Assembly (NCBI GenBank): GCA_009760855.2
Contig: WPIO01000051.1
Location: forward strand, 2,934,213-2,998,212
DNA: 64,000 nucleotides
Source of the DNA: Cristatella mucedo
Taxonomy: Eukaryota; Bryozoa; Phylactolaemata; Cristatellidae
Reading direction: 5' to 3'
A program made the position numbers and the translations under genes. Under the pieces are notes generated by a model. That model was not told the DNA's origin, did no database searches, and saw only the letters and a program-made list of their open reading frames with translations. Below, in pieces: positions 1 to 8,546 of the stretch. Position 1 is the first letter of the stretch; each line of letters opens with the position of its first letter.

Positions 1-19
1 CAACATCCTCAATCGCATA

Positions 20-115
20 GAACTTATAAATTGCCTCGTGCAGGACTCGAACCCGCGACCTGAAGGGTCACTAAGTGTGAGCACCCTATTCCTTGGCTAA
101 GACCCGGTGAACCCA
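20..115 (-). repeat. tRNA-derived SINE (family A), antisense copy
   Basis: Read on the minus strand this has a pol III B-box-like segment (GGTTCGAGTCC, from the complement of 46-60) and an A-box-like segment further 5'. Related copies lie at about 3771-3822, 5000-5110, 48945-49060, 58690-58850 and 62940-63060, which makes this a dispersed SINE rather than a tRNA gene. Confidence 0.6.
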
Positions 116-529
116 AACTCTAGATTTGTCAATTAGTACAGCACTTACAAATACAGCAATTGTAAACGCAAGAGTTACAAAAACTGGCTCTATTTAAAAT
201 TGAACAGCTACACAAAACCCGTCAGGTTTCGGACGCTCCGTTGCGGCCTGCTGGTGGTAATGATACTACAAAGACGTGCAAGCAGCAACACGCGAAAAGG
301 CCACAACAATTAATCACTTACAACAATTGACACACACAGAGGAGTGTTGGCGTTAGGAGCAGGCATCCACGACACACGGGGCGGGGCGGGGCGGGGCGGA
401 GGGCCGCAGGAGGGGCGTATACCGCTAGATCGTGGCTGCACTGGCAGCGAGGCCGCACCGGGCGGACTCACTCGCTGCCTCGCCGCCGCCGGAACAAGGC
501 AGCACAAGGCCTCTCTTCTGTCTGCGATT

Positions 530-645
530 TGACAGATGGACAGATCAGATAAGGTCTGATCAGATCTGAACAGATCGGATCAGATCTGATCAGCGACAGA
601 TCTATCAGATCTTATCAGATCTCGCTGCAGATCTGTCCGCAGATA
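530..645. repeat. Short-period CAGATCTGAT repeat block
   Basis: A run of imperfect units around CAGATCTGAT/AGATCGGATC repeats about ten times, just downstream of the receptor gene. The units are partly self-complementary (AGATCT, TGATCA). No coding capacity is seen. A short (GGGGC)n GC-box-like run lies nearby at about 378-402. Confidence 0.7.
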
Positions 646-747
646 TGTCGGCGATTCCCCCCCCCCCCGACTGGCGGATTCCTTGATCTTACCGCACTAC
701 CGCAGACGACGACGACGCGCGGCGATCCGCTACCACCGCATGTATCT

Positions 748-2028
748 TCACTGAACGCAGTCGCTAGCTCTCGGCGGCAGCGGCAGCAGCGGCAGAATCG
801 AGTTCGTGGACTGCTGGCTCCGGGCTCCAGGAGCGTCGCCGGCGGCTGCGGCGGCGACCGCTGCACTTGCACGACGCTGCGGTTGCAACGCCGCCGCTGC
901 GGTTTCCCCGCACGCCCCGCGAGCGGGCGCAGCGGATCGAACGTTGTTCAGGTAGTCCGTCAGGCCGAGACGGATGGAGCGGTTGGTGGCTATCAGTATG
1001 CTGCCGTTGGCCGCGCCGTTGAGGCTGCTGAGCACGAAGCTGGCCTGCGCCGCGGCGCTCGGCTCGGCCGGGGCTCGAAGCAGCTCGCTGGCGACCGCGT
1101 GCAGCAGCAGCGGCGACCACAGCACGGCGAAAGCGGCCGGCACGAGCACGCAGCCCACCGTCTTTCGCGCCGCCGCCGCGAGCGAGCGCTGATCGTTCAG
1201 CGCCGCCGCGGCGCAGCTGAAGCTCGACACGCGGCGCATGCGCCGCTCGACAGCGGCGGCGGCGGCGGCGGCGGCGGTGCGGCCGCCGCCGCCTGAACCG
1301 TCGCTGGTGGCCAGCTCGGTCCGGTGGTGGCGCCGCACGTGCAAGAAGATGTGCAGGTAGCAGGCGGCCGTGACGACGAGCAGCGGCAGGTAGACGCCGC
1401 CGGCCACGATCGTGACGAACTGCCTGCTGCCCGTCTTGCCGGTGGCGAAGCAGCAGCTGCCGCTTCGCGGGTCGTAGCCGAGGCTGCCCAGGCCGAGAAG
1501 CGGCGGCGCCAGCGTGCCGAAGGCCAGCGCATAGCCGACGACTATTGCAGCGGCGACCCCGCGGCTCGTCGTTAGCATGCGCCAGCGCGACGCGGGCGGC
1601 GCGACGATGCACACGAGCCGGTTGATGGCGATTGTCGTCACCGTCGTGCCGACGGCCGAGTGCAAGTAGAGGTAGAGGCCGGCCATGACGACGCAGTCGT
1701 CGTGCTCGTCCGCTCGCTGCAGCAGGAAGTTGGCGGCGCCGTACGGCGCCGTCGACAGGCTGGCGACGAGGTCTATGAAGGCCAGATTCGCCATGAGCAC
1801 GGACAGCGGATTCCTGCGACGGCTCTTGGTCCGCACGATCGAAATGACGACGACGGCGCTGAGCAGCGCGCAGCAGGCGCCGCTCAGAGACGCCAGACAC
1901 GACAGAGCGACGGCAGCGGGAACCGTCAGCCGCGGCGGCGGCGGCGGAGGCGACGCCGCCGCGGGGGCCGCCGCCGTCGTCGAGTTATCGAAGAGCCGCA
2001 GAGGCTCGGCGCTGTCGCTGCTGTCCAT
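748..2028 (-). CDS. Intronless rhodopsin-like (class A) G protein-coupled receptor
   Basis: This 426-residue ORF reads as a seven-helix receptor: helices at about 36-66, 73-103, 111-142, 157-182, 203-231, 289-317 and 328-349. TM2 has the class A NLAFIDL signature (81-87). Cys112 at the top of TM3 and Cys192/193 in the second extracellular loop can form the conserved disulfide. TM6 has WSP (304-306) in place of CWxP. The DRY box is replaced by Asn136-Arg137-Leu138, and the TM7 NPxxY is replaced by NGSILIATN (341-349). The N-terminus has an NST glycosylation site at 15. The third intracellular loop and the C-tail are Ala/Gly-rich and come from GCC repeats. The variant motifs recall invertebrate Tre1/Moody-type orphan receptors, but that placement is a guess and the ligand is unknown. 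The ORF is open from ATG to stop with no intron. Confidence 0.8.
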   Translation of the reverse strand: MDSSDSAEPLRLFDNSTTAAAPAAASPPPPPPRLTVPAAVALSCLASLSGACCALLSAVVVISIVRTKSRRRNPLSVLMANLAFIDLVASLSTAPYGAANFLLQRADEHDDCVVMAGLYLYLHSAVGTTVTTIAINRLVCIVAPPASRWRMLTTSRGVAAAIVVGYALAFGTLAPPLLGLGSLGYDPRSGSCCFATGKTGSRQFVTIVAGGVYLPLLVVTAACYLHIFLHVRRHHRTELATSDGSGGGGRTAAAAAAAAVERRMRRVSSFSCAAAALNDQRSLAAAARKTVGCVLVPAAFAVLWSPLLLHAVASELLRAPAEPSAAAQASFVLSSLNGAANGSILIATNRSIRLGLTDYLNNVRSAAPARGACGETAAAALQPQRRASAAVAAAAAGDAPGARSQQSTNSILPLLPLPPRASDCVQ

Positions 2029-2088
2029 TGGTTCTCAAGCTCGCGCGCAAGAGGTACGCTGACCTCGCTGGAGTGCGCGCGCGCGACG

Positions 2089-2095
2089 CTTTATA
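2089..2095 (-). promoter_or_regulatory. TATA box of the receptor gene
   Basis: TATAAAG on the minus strand lies 61 bp upstream of the receptor start codon, in an otherwise GC-rich region. Position and orientation fit a core promoter with a short 5' UTR. No transcript evidence is available here. Confidence 0.5.
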
Positions 2096-2612
2096 CCGGC
2101 TGAGCGAGCAGAACACGCCGATTGGCTCACGATATCGGCTTTCGTTTCGCCGGCGTCTCCTGAGGCGCCCCGCGCGCGCTGACAAGTTGGAAGTGGCTCG
2201 GTCGTGTTGCCCCACCCCCGGCGCCAGCTCGCTCGCCGAGTTTAACCTCCGGCGTCGTTCAGGACGTCGTTTTGACGGCCGCTGAGAGGCGGCGACGCCG
2301 ACCTATGCTAGCCTATGGGGCCGCGCCGGGCGTGCGAGCAGCGCGCGTCCGAGTCGCGAGCGCTCCAGGCGTGCGAGTCACTGGCTCTGCTCTGCTCGCC
2401 GAACGAGCTCCCTTCTCGTGGCTTCTTTCTTTTGCTACCGACACGAGTCGGGAGCGAAGTCTCAGCGGAGCGAGCGTTTCAGCCGAGCGAGCGTTTCGCC
2501 TCGTTCAGCAATCCGGCGACGGCTAGCTCCAGATTGCGAGATGACGCTACCGCGCCCGGGTCGGGCGTGGCCCTCTCTGTTGAGAAACAATTTTTTAAAG
2601 CTTATTCGGCAG

Positions 2613-2616
<4 letters not shown>

Positions 2617-2696
<80 letters not shown>
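2617..2696. repeat. (CT)n-(AT)n compound microsatellite
   Basis: A pure CT run of about 40 bp passes directly into an AT run of about 40 bp. Long reading frames across it in several frames are artefacts of the repeat. Confidence 0.95.
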
Positions 2697-2769
2697 CGGC
2701 GAAAGAATCTCCCTTCTACTTTTGGCTGGGCTACCAAAAAAAAAGCTGCTAGGCCGCCACTGCAGCTGA

Positions 2770-3200
2770 TGATAAATATTAATAGCGAGGCTGGTTAACA
2801 AATACCAGAGGTTTGGCCGTGCGTCTCCTTGGCTGAAGGAGCCGCGATGGCCTTCGGTTGATCATCGAATCATCGAGAGCAAAGTTCTTACTCTGACCCA
2901 CAAGGCTCGCTGTGGCTTGGCTACTTCTATAACAGGCTGAAATGCTGCTCCAGTCTCATCCTCCTCGTGCCCTCAGGTCCTCCATAGACAATAAATTAGC
3001 TCTTCCTTTGATTTGCTTTAAAGCCATTGGTGACAGAAGATTTTTGCTCTGCAGGCCCTCGACTGTGGAACTCACTCCAATAATTCTCGCGCAACGACAA
3101 CTACTCCCCTGCTGCCGACTATGGCACATCCTTTCCAGCCGCCCTGTGCTGCTATTTCCATGCTAGTGACTACCTCAACTGCCCTCCTGACTCAGCTATG
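2770..3200 (+). mobile_element. Non-LTR retrotransposon family 1, RT C-terminal fragment
   Basis: This matches, in opposite orientation and diverged, the 3' part of the element at 30610-33130 (segments equivalent to HKAATAWL, DNKLAVP, the GDRSFSSAGPRLWNSLP region and the GTSFSAVLNCYF region). It is frameshifted and carries no usable ORF. It is interrupted by a family 2 fragment at about 3200 and resumes at about 3628. Confidence 0.7.
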
Positions 3201-3560
3201 CTTCCCAATATCTCGTGCCTTTAGTTCGTATGCTCCCAAAGCCTGGAACTCACTCCCGACTTGCGTCACGACATCTCCTGACTTGACCGCATTTAAAAAT
3301 AAACAAGAACGCACACCCCTATTTATCACAGCTTTTAGTGGGTCCCTGCGATTCGACCTTTAGTTGCTTGTGCGTGCTGACACTGTGCATGCTGCCACTA
3401 ACCATACTTGCATGCATGTCATCCCTAATTATGTAATTCTTGTTGTTTATTGAGCATGCTACCACTAACCATTCGATCGTGCTTCCTTTGCAGCAAATGT
3501 AAAGCGTCTAAAAAGAGATTGAGTTCTCAGAAGGCGCTTTATCAAATAGATTATTATTAT
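3200..3560 (+). mobile_element. Non-LTR retrotransposon family 2, 3' end, nested in family 1
   Basis: The translated start reads like the SSYAPTAWNSLPTC terminus of the RT ORF at 43498-44379. It is followed by the same 3' UTR (the TGCTGCCACTAACCA block, then the AAAGCGTCTAAAAAGAGATT block) and an ATT-type tail near 3550. It sits between two parts of a family 1 copy, so it was inserted later. Confidence 0.75.
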
Positions 3561-3628
3561 TTTTGCGAATAATAATAATGCACTCGATAAAGTGCCCTCA
3601 GAAAACTCAATCTCTTTCTAGTTGCTTT
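3508..3628. repeat. Tail-to-tail inverted repeat of family 2 3' ends
   Basis: The block AGAGATTGAGTTCTCAGAAG with an ATT tail is followed after a few bases by its inverted copy beginning AATAATAATAATGC and ending CTCAATCTCTTTCTAG. The two arms are about 55 bp each and meet at their microsatellite tails, forming a strong potential hairpin. Confidence 0.8.
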
Positions 3629-3770
3629 ACGAAGATGAAGTCTGCTGGCTACCGAATGCGTACCGAAAGTCGCTTAGGCTTTGCGTGCACTATAGAAAAC
3701 TCGTCTGCGTATAGTTTTTGGGGCTTTGTGGCGGTACAGACGGAGATGCATTACATACATTACACCGGCT
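3628..3770 (+). mobile_element. Non-LTR family 1 3' UTR and tail
   Basis: The segment contains the GAAGTCTGCTGGCTACCGAA, CCGAAAGTCGCTTAGGC and GACGGAGATGCATTACATAC blocks. The same order is seen at 42270-42430 and 52850-52990, and inverted at 30610-30740. It is the distal part of the family 1 copy interrupted at 3200. Confidence 0.75.
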
Positions 3771-4446
3771 GTCTCGACCGCTTGCAGCGGGCAATACAGG
3801 ATCGCCCACATAATGCGCCTCATCCCATCCCCTGAGACGCAATGCCAGTCCATTTCGCGAAAACTATATAGACGAGGATGTTTGTCTACAGCCCGAAGGC
3901 GATTCGCAAATGGTTAAGCTAGGGACAGTCACCGCCGTTCGCTGAAGTCTAGAACTGAACGCACTCGCCCGCTTGTTTACGCTCGATAACCGAAGACGAA
4001 TTTCTCTGCTCAGCAGATGAACTAGCAGCTCAGCGAAAGGCCGCGTAGATGCGCCGCCTGGCGGTCGCGCTGCGGCGGCAGCGGCGGCAACGAACCACTT
4101 CGCGGAGCGAATCGAAGGCGGATCGTTCGGAACGCGGATTGCTCGGAAATGAATTCACCGCCGCTGCCACTTCGCGCTACTCCTTGGCCGTCGATATCAT
4201 TTCCTCCTCGCGTCAATCGCTGCTTGAAAAGGTGCGATCCAACTCAAGCCGCGTCGCTATCACACTGGCCGCAAACGTCCATCGACCGTTACTCCGCGGG
4301 CTGGGCGCCATTGCGAGTTTGTAGACGTCTGGCGGCTTGGCCTCGTTGGGCGGCTTGGCCTCGGCGAGGGCCGCGGGCTGACCCCGCGCTGCCGTCACCG
4401 CTGCGTCACCTCGCCACGAACTCGCGACCACGCTAGCGCGCGGCCG
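3771..4446. other. No gene recognised; short SINE A relic at its start
   Basis: About 3771-3822 resembles the 3' body of SINE A. The remainder is GC-rich, with short chance reading frames on both strands. No domain, promoter or repeat family was recognised. Confidence 0.4.
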
Positions 4447-4545
4447 ATGAGAAAGTGAAAAGCGTAGCTGAGTCAGGAGGCCAGTCAAGGAAGTGAGCAG
4501 CATGGCACGGTAGCAGCGAAGGACCGCTGGAAAAGCTGCGCTACA
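4447..4545 (-). mobile_element. Non-LTR family 1 fragment
   Basis: GAGAAAGTGAAAAGCGTAGC to GGACCGCTGGAAAAGC matches the 3' coding and UTR part of family 1 as seen at 30745-30830, in the same orientation. It is a short relic. Confidence 0.55.
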
Positions 4546-4999
4546 GCGGTAAGGGTAAGTTACAGCTTCTGACATTTTCTTGCATAGCACGAAAAAGATT
4601 TCAACGGAAAAAATGTGTGGGATGAACCTGGAATGGTTACTCGTCAACCATAAGAAGACATTTTGATAGCGCCTTTCGAAGGCTAAATGTCGCGGAAATA
4701 CTGAGAAGAGTGGTCCAACCACCGAATGCCTATTTACGGTACTTTTCGAAAGACACTCAAGTTAGAAACGGGACCTAAATTTTTGACGATTTTTACATAC
4801 AGATAGCATTAAATAAAACGATTAGGCAAACTGTATCTAACGCGGAAGTAAACCGAAAGCAAGGTACTTACAAAAAAGTTAACCGATCTCTGCATCATCT
4901 ACGACTTGTGTCCCAACTTGTCAAACCGTGGTTTATCAAGATAAATACCTGCAGCTTGTTAAAGTTAGTGCTGATTTAAAAGCTTCACTTATATAGCGG

Positions 5000-5110
5000 C
5001 AGAGGACTCGTTGCAGTAGGCAACAAAGGATCGCCTACAGCATGACTCGAACCAACGACCTGAGTCATGAAGAGCGAGCACATTATTTCCTAAGCTAAGA
5101 CCCGTTGTTG
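5000..5110 (-). repeat. tRNA-derived SINE (family A), antisense copy
   Basis: The complement carries a B box at about 5045-5058 and an A-box-like segment at about 5090-5103. The upstream body, with the GCAGTAGGCAACAAAGGATC block, matches the copies at 48945 and 62940. Confidence 0.65.
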
Positions 5111-5478
5111 AGGTACATGCTTATGACTTTTAAATAGCTTCGTTTACAATGCAGCTGTGCACATTTTAAATTCCATAACTCCACCAATACTTGGTGGATC
5201 GGCATGAAATTTCAAATACGAGTTCTATTTTGATTGTACGTTGCTATAGTTGGTCATTTCTGATTTCAATTGGATAACTTTTGCTATTCACGTCCACGAT
5301 CGCACGAAATAAAATTCAAGGGTTGATGACGCCGCGCGGACTCTCAAAAAACGCTTTCGCGCCTAGAGCGGAGAGGACGAAGCTTCTAGAGCACGAGTGC
5401 AGAAGTTTCGCAAGAATGTATTTCGGAGGGGAGAGCGAACGGCCAGAGCGCTGCGACGAAGGCGCGCGCGACTCGCGC

Positions 5479-5606
5479 GTGAGTAGATATGTTTTGAACG
5501 TTATAGAGCCTAGGGCTCAGCCTCGACCCTCAATATCGCTGTCGCTCGATCGAGTGTCTTCGTCTGAGACCCAAGTCTCTATAACTTTCAAAACCAATCT
5601 ACTCAC
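5479..5606. repeat. 128 bp imperfect palindrome just outside the Polinton gene block
   Basis: Left arm 5479-5520 begins GTGAGTAGAT; right arm 5563-5606 ends ATCTACTCAC. About 27 of the outer 30 positions pair, and pairing continues inward to GGGCTCAG/CTGAGACC. The loop holds CGCTGTCGCTCG, which recurs at 5618. It could be a MITE or part of a rearranged terminal inverted repeat. No target-site duplication is obvious. Confidence 0.75.
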
Positions 5607-5617
5607 TCAACACTAGA

Positions 5618-5632
5618 CTCGCTGTCGCTCGG
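5618..5632 (+). repeat. Candidate left terminal inverted repeat core
   Basis: CTCGCTGTCGCTCGG is found inverted at 27657-27671, outside the polymerase gene. Both copies are preceded on the outer side by a CTCACTC motif. On the inner side, AATTTGATTTAAA recurs in the matching inverted position (5' copy near 5687; 3' copy near 27491). The similarity in between is weak, so this is an eroded TIR at best. Confidence 0.45.
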
Positions 5633-5721
5633 CATAGTGTTTTCGCCTACTTCGTTGTTTATCCCATCGCACTCTAACATAATACAATTTGATTTAAACA
5701 TCTTTTTTATGTTATATAGAA

Positions 5722-6386
5722 ATGAGCGATGGAAAATTTAGCAGACAAGTTGGAGAAAAATACCGAGACTATATCAGAAGATTAAAAACTGCAGTCGCTG
5801 AAAAATCTGACGGATTAAAACCTAGACATGCAAAGACGTGTGAAGATATTGAAGAATTCATTTCTTGTCTTAATGATCGTAGCTATGAAGTTAGTTCTGT
5901 TTTCATTAATTATATGGATTCGCCAGATTATGAAGAAGATTTATATCCAGGATGGGTTTAAAAAACTTTTAATAATTATAGGAAAACGGCAGATCTAAGA
6001 AAAAAATTTGTTCTTCAAAGATATGATGAAACAGTTGCATATAACATTAAAGTTAGATCATGTCTAACTCAGCTAACAAGAGTAAGATATATAATTAAAA
6101 TAGTAAATATAATAGTAGCTTTAGGAGTTACAGTTTCTACAACACATATTCATGCACATCCGGATATAACTAATGTAGTCTCTGTTCTCTCAGCTCTAAC
6201 AGCAATGCTAATGGCAGTTGATGGGTTTTAGTTGAAATAGATAAAAGAAAAAGATTTACTCTCAATTCTAACACCGAATTTATTTCAAAAATAACTGATG
6301 CTTTATCTGATGAAGTAGTTACAAAAGAAGAGTTTGACGATATTATAGCAGAACGTTCACAAAGAGAAACTACTCCTCTTGCTTAA
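5722..6386 (+). pseudogene. Broken small membrane protein gene, possibly SLATT-like
   Basis: The first 79 codons are open. An in-frame TAA follows at 5959-5961, then the same frame continues to 6231, and a one-base shift at the T run near 6230 leads to a third stretch ending at 6384-6386. The middle stretch has two hydrophobic segments (about 6086-6145 and 6170-6230) after a basic region, and the last is acidic and hydrophilic. Two membrane helices in a protein of about 220 residues recall SLATT-type 2TM proteins, but that is only a topology match. Start is preceded by TATATAGAA, the box shared by the element's genes. It is the outermost gene at the integrase end. Confidence 0.6.
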
Positions 6387-7230
6387 TCACTTGCAATTCC
6401 TCTCTAACAAAACTTCTCTTATTGTAATTTATCCAAAAACGCACTGGTTGTTTTTTCAATACCATTATTCTAACAATAGTATGCTTAGTCAAGCTCCGTA
6501 TCGGATCTGTAGCTCTTCTTCTTTTTTCATCTTCTCCTTCACCTGGTTCTAGTAAATATCTAACAGTTGTTCCAAGTTCTAATAATTTTTCTTGTTCTCC
6601 AACTTTTCTATGATATTTTGGTATACTCAGTTTTACTGATTCTTTTTTTATTGCCTTTACCGGTTCTTCACCAATAGATCTTGTAACGCTATTATTTAGA
6701 TAATCAATAATCTTTGGTAAATTATAAATCCATTCTTTATTTCTAGTGAAATCTCCATTATTAATGTTTTCCAATTCCTTCTCATATTGCGCAATAAATG
6801 CTCTTTCTGCTACAGTTCTATTCATTCTTTCAACAAGTGCAACACTCTTTTTACTAGTAGCTTCTATAACTTGTGTTTCATGTCTTTTCATTTCTTTCAT
6901 GAATTCTCCTTTAAACTTAGATCCAGGATCAACTGTTTTCTTCTTTGGCCACTTCAATAAACTTTTTGTATAAATATCTGTTATTGCTTGTGTTAATTCT
7001 TTAGAAGACTTTGTTTTAAGTGGTCTCGAGTCTTTATATCTGCTAGCAATATCAATAACACTCAAAGCATATTTGTAACCAGAATCATTCGGCATATACA
7101 AAATGTCTGCCTGATGATTTTCATTAGGTTTAGCTATATTAAAGAAACCTTTTGGAACTACTTTAGGTCTTGACTTGAATATCTGGCTTATATCTGAGTC
7201 TGGTACATTTCCCTTCCTTTTTTCTTTCAT
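6370..7230 (-). CDS. Retroviral-type (rve) integrase of the Polinton
   Basis: This 286-residue ORF is a DDE integrase, which would insert the linear element DNA into the host genome. The catalytic triad reads Asp42 (HQADILYM), Asp101 (TVDPGSKF) and Glu134 (VALVERMNRT), giving a D-x32-E spacing slightly shorter than the usual D-x35-E. A C-terminal basic SH3/chromo-like DNA-binding part lies at about 210-286 (GTTVRYLLEPG onward). The N-terminal zinc-binding HHCC module is missing. A better start may lie at 7249: TCTATAGAATG there fits the promoter pattern but is out of frame with this ORF, so the N-terminus is probably frameshifted. The 3' end overlaps the neighbouring broken gene by 17 bp, tail to tail. 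Confidence 0.88.
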   Translation of the reverse strand: MKEKRKGNVPDSDISQIFKSRPKVVPKGFFNIAKPNENHQADILYMPNDSGYKYALSVIDIASRYKDSRPLKTKSSKELTQAITDIYTKSLLKWPKKKTVDPGSKFKGEFMKEMKRHETQVIEATSKKSVALVERMNRTVAERAFIAQYEKELENINNGDFTRNKEWIYNLPKIIDYLNNSVTRSIGEEPVKAIKKESVKLSIPKYHRKVGEQEKLLELGTTVRYLLEPGEGEDEKRRRATDPIRSLTKHTIVRIMVLKKQPVRFWINYNKRSFVREELQVIKQEE

Positions 7231-7249
7231 TTAGAGTTAAAAATGACAT

Positions 7250-7258
7250 TCTATAGAA
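7250..7258. promoter_or_regulatory. 9 bp palindromic divergent promoter element
   Basis: TCTATAGAA sits between a minus-strand ATG (7249-7247) and a plus-strand ATG (7259). Extended by the flanking T it is the palindrome TTCTATAGAA. It is the same box found ahead of most genes in the element and here could serve both directions. Confidence 0.5.
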
Positions 7259-7709
7259 ATGGAAATATTTTGTGATACTTGTTCGACATCATTTAGCAAA
7301 ATTGAATACTTAGAGTCAGGTCATCCAGTTTGCCAAAAGGTTAAACGAAGACCAAAGTTAAAGTATGAAATGCGTTGCGATATCTGCGACTTAGATAGTA
7401 CAGAAACAGAATGAATTCGATTATGGTATTTTAAGAAATAAAAAAATAATCATGTGTGCAGATTGTTATTAGGCAAAGAATAAATATTCTAAACAAAGAC
7501 CTACAAAGATATACTGTTTAGCAAAGAAACACTTTAAAAAAAGGTGTTCCGAGTTATTCTGTAATCATCATTGTTTAGAAAACGAATCAATAATGCATAT
7601 AGCAAAACTATTTCCCTTAGTAAAAGGTAAGCATAAAGCAACAAAATTAAAAGAATTAATTGTTCTAATAGTTCATTTGTACTTTTCAGGTACTTATGTA
7701 AAAAATTAA
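7259..7709 (+). pseudogene. Broken cysteine-rich (zinc-binding) small protein gene
   Basis: The first 51 codons carry CDTC near the start and CDIC at about 43-46, then end at TGA near 7412. The adjacent frame continues with MCADC and paired Cys/His motifs (CSELFCNHHC), interrupted by one further TAG near 7470, and ends at 7707-7709. Together this is about 150 codons of a Cys-rich, basic protein, likely a zinc-binding factor of unknown role. The start has the TCTATAGAAATG context. It ends tail to tail with the fiber-like gene. At least two disabling changes are present. Confidence 0.6.
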
Positions 7710-8546
7710 TAGATTAACTTTCATATTTCCTAGGTTATCAACATAATAATATTCTATCGGAACTCTAGGAAAGTATGCATAATACTTAAAATCAGTTCCA
7801 GTCGGTGATGTATTTATAGCACGTATATCTCCTGATACTATTTTCATATCGCTGCTAGGCTTTAGTTGTATACAGTTAGACGATCCAACAACCATTACAC
7901 TTAGTATTATTAGTGGAGGACTATTCTTATTTGTCCAAGAATATGCAGTGGAAGTATTAATAATAGAGTTCATTGCCCTAGGATTAAATGTAGGTACAAC
8001 AACTTCTGTTATTTTTTTAACTGTTCTATCAACATAGGATTTCGTTGCAGCATCAGAAGAATTAACAGGTTCAGCAACATTGATTATAGAATTATTATTC
8101 ATATTAAAATTTGTTGTGGCAGGAGAATTCTTCAATAATACATCTCGCTTCAATCCTCCATAAGTAACACAAAAATCATCAGGTAAAACTGTTGGTGTAG
8201 TAAGACTAGAATTCCAATATGTAGAAGTAATAGCAAAACTATTCATATTTAAATCTCCAGTCATTGTATCTCCAGATTTCTTTACATAGTTTGATACTTG
8301 ACTAACATTAACAGCATCTGTTGAATTAACTTCTGGAGCAAGATTTTTAATTTGTCTATTCTGTAAATTTAAAGAAGTACCACTATTTACAATAAAGTTT
8401 GCATCTGCATACGATTTAGTTACAGCATCACCATCATTCACAGGATCTCTCATATTAATAATTCTATTACCATTTGCATCAAGGTCTGATAGAATATAAC
8501 CATTTATTCTACTTACATAATCATTGTAATGATGTCTTCGACTCAT
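7686..8546 (-). CDS. Fiber-like protein 1 with phage-tail-fiber-type repeats
   Basis: This intact 286-residue protein has an N-terminal anchor shared with the protein at 18849 (SRINGYILSDLDANGNRI against SKINGHIFSDLDANGNSI). Repeats of the form N-x-I-x-N-(L/M/V)-x-x-P-V-N-x-x-D-A-x-x-K-x-Y-x-D follow at about 27-50, 63-88 and 152-174, with a GDTMTGDLNMN linker at 92-102. These repeats are known from trimeric tail fibers of phages. The last 105 residues form a separate beta-rich, Gly-poor head. By analogy this would be a trimeric attachment fiber at the capsid vertex with a receptor-binding head; that role is inferred. Start follows ACTATATAGATG. It overlaps the end of the nuclease gene by 26 bp. 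Confidence 0.75.
   Translation of the reverse strand: MSRRHHYNDYVSRINGYILSDLDANGNRIINMRDPVNDGDAVTKSYADANFIVNSGTSLNLQNRQIKNLAPEVNSTDAVNVSQVSNYVKKSGDTMTGDLNMNSFAITSTYWNSSLTTPTVLPDDFCVTYGGLKRDVLLKNSPATTNFNMNNNSIINVAEPVNSSDAATKSYVDRTVKKITEVVVPTFNPRAMNSIINTSTAYSWTNKNSPPLIILSVMVVGSSNCIQLKPSSDMKIVSGDIRAINTSPTGTDFKYYAYFPRVPIEYYYVDNLGNMKVNLLIFYIST

Noticed and set aside
764-1900. A 378-codon minus-strand frame overlapping the receptor gene
   Set aside because: It is an Arg-rich shadow of the GC-rich receptor ORF in another frame. The receptor frame has coherent membrane helices.
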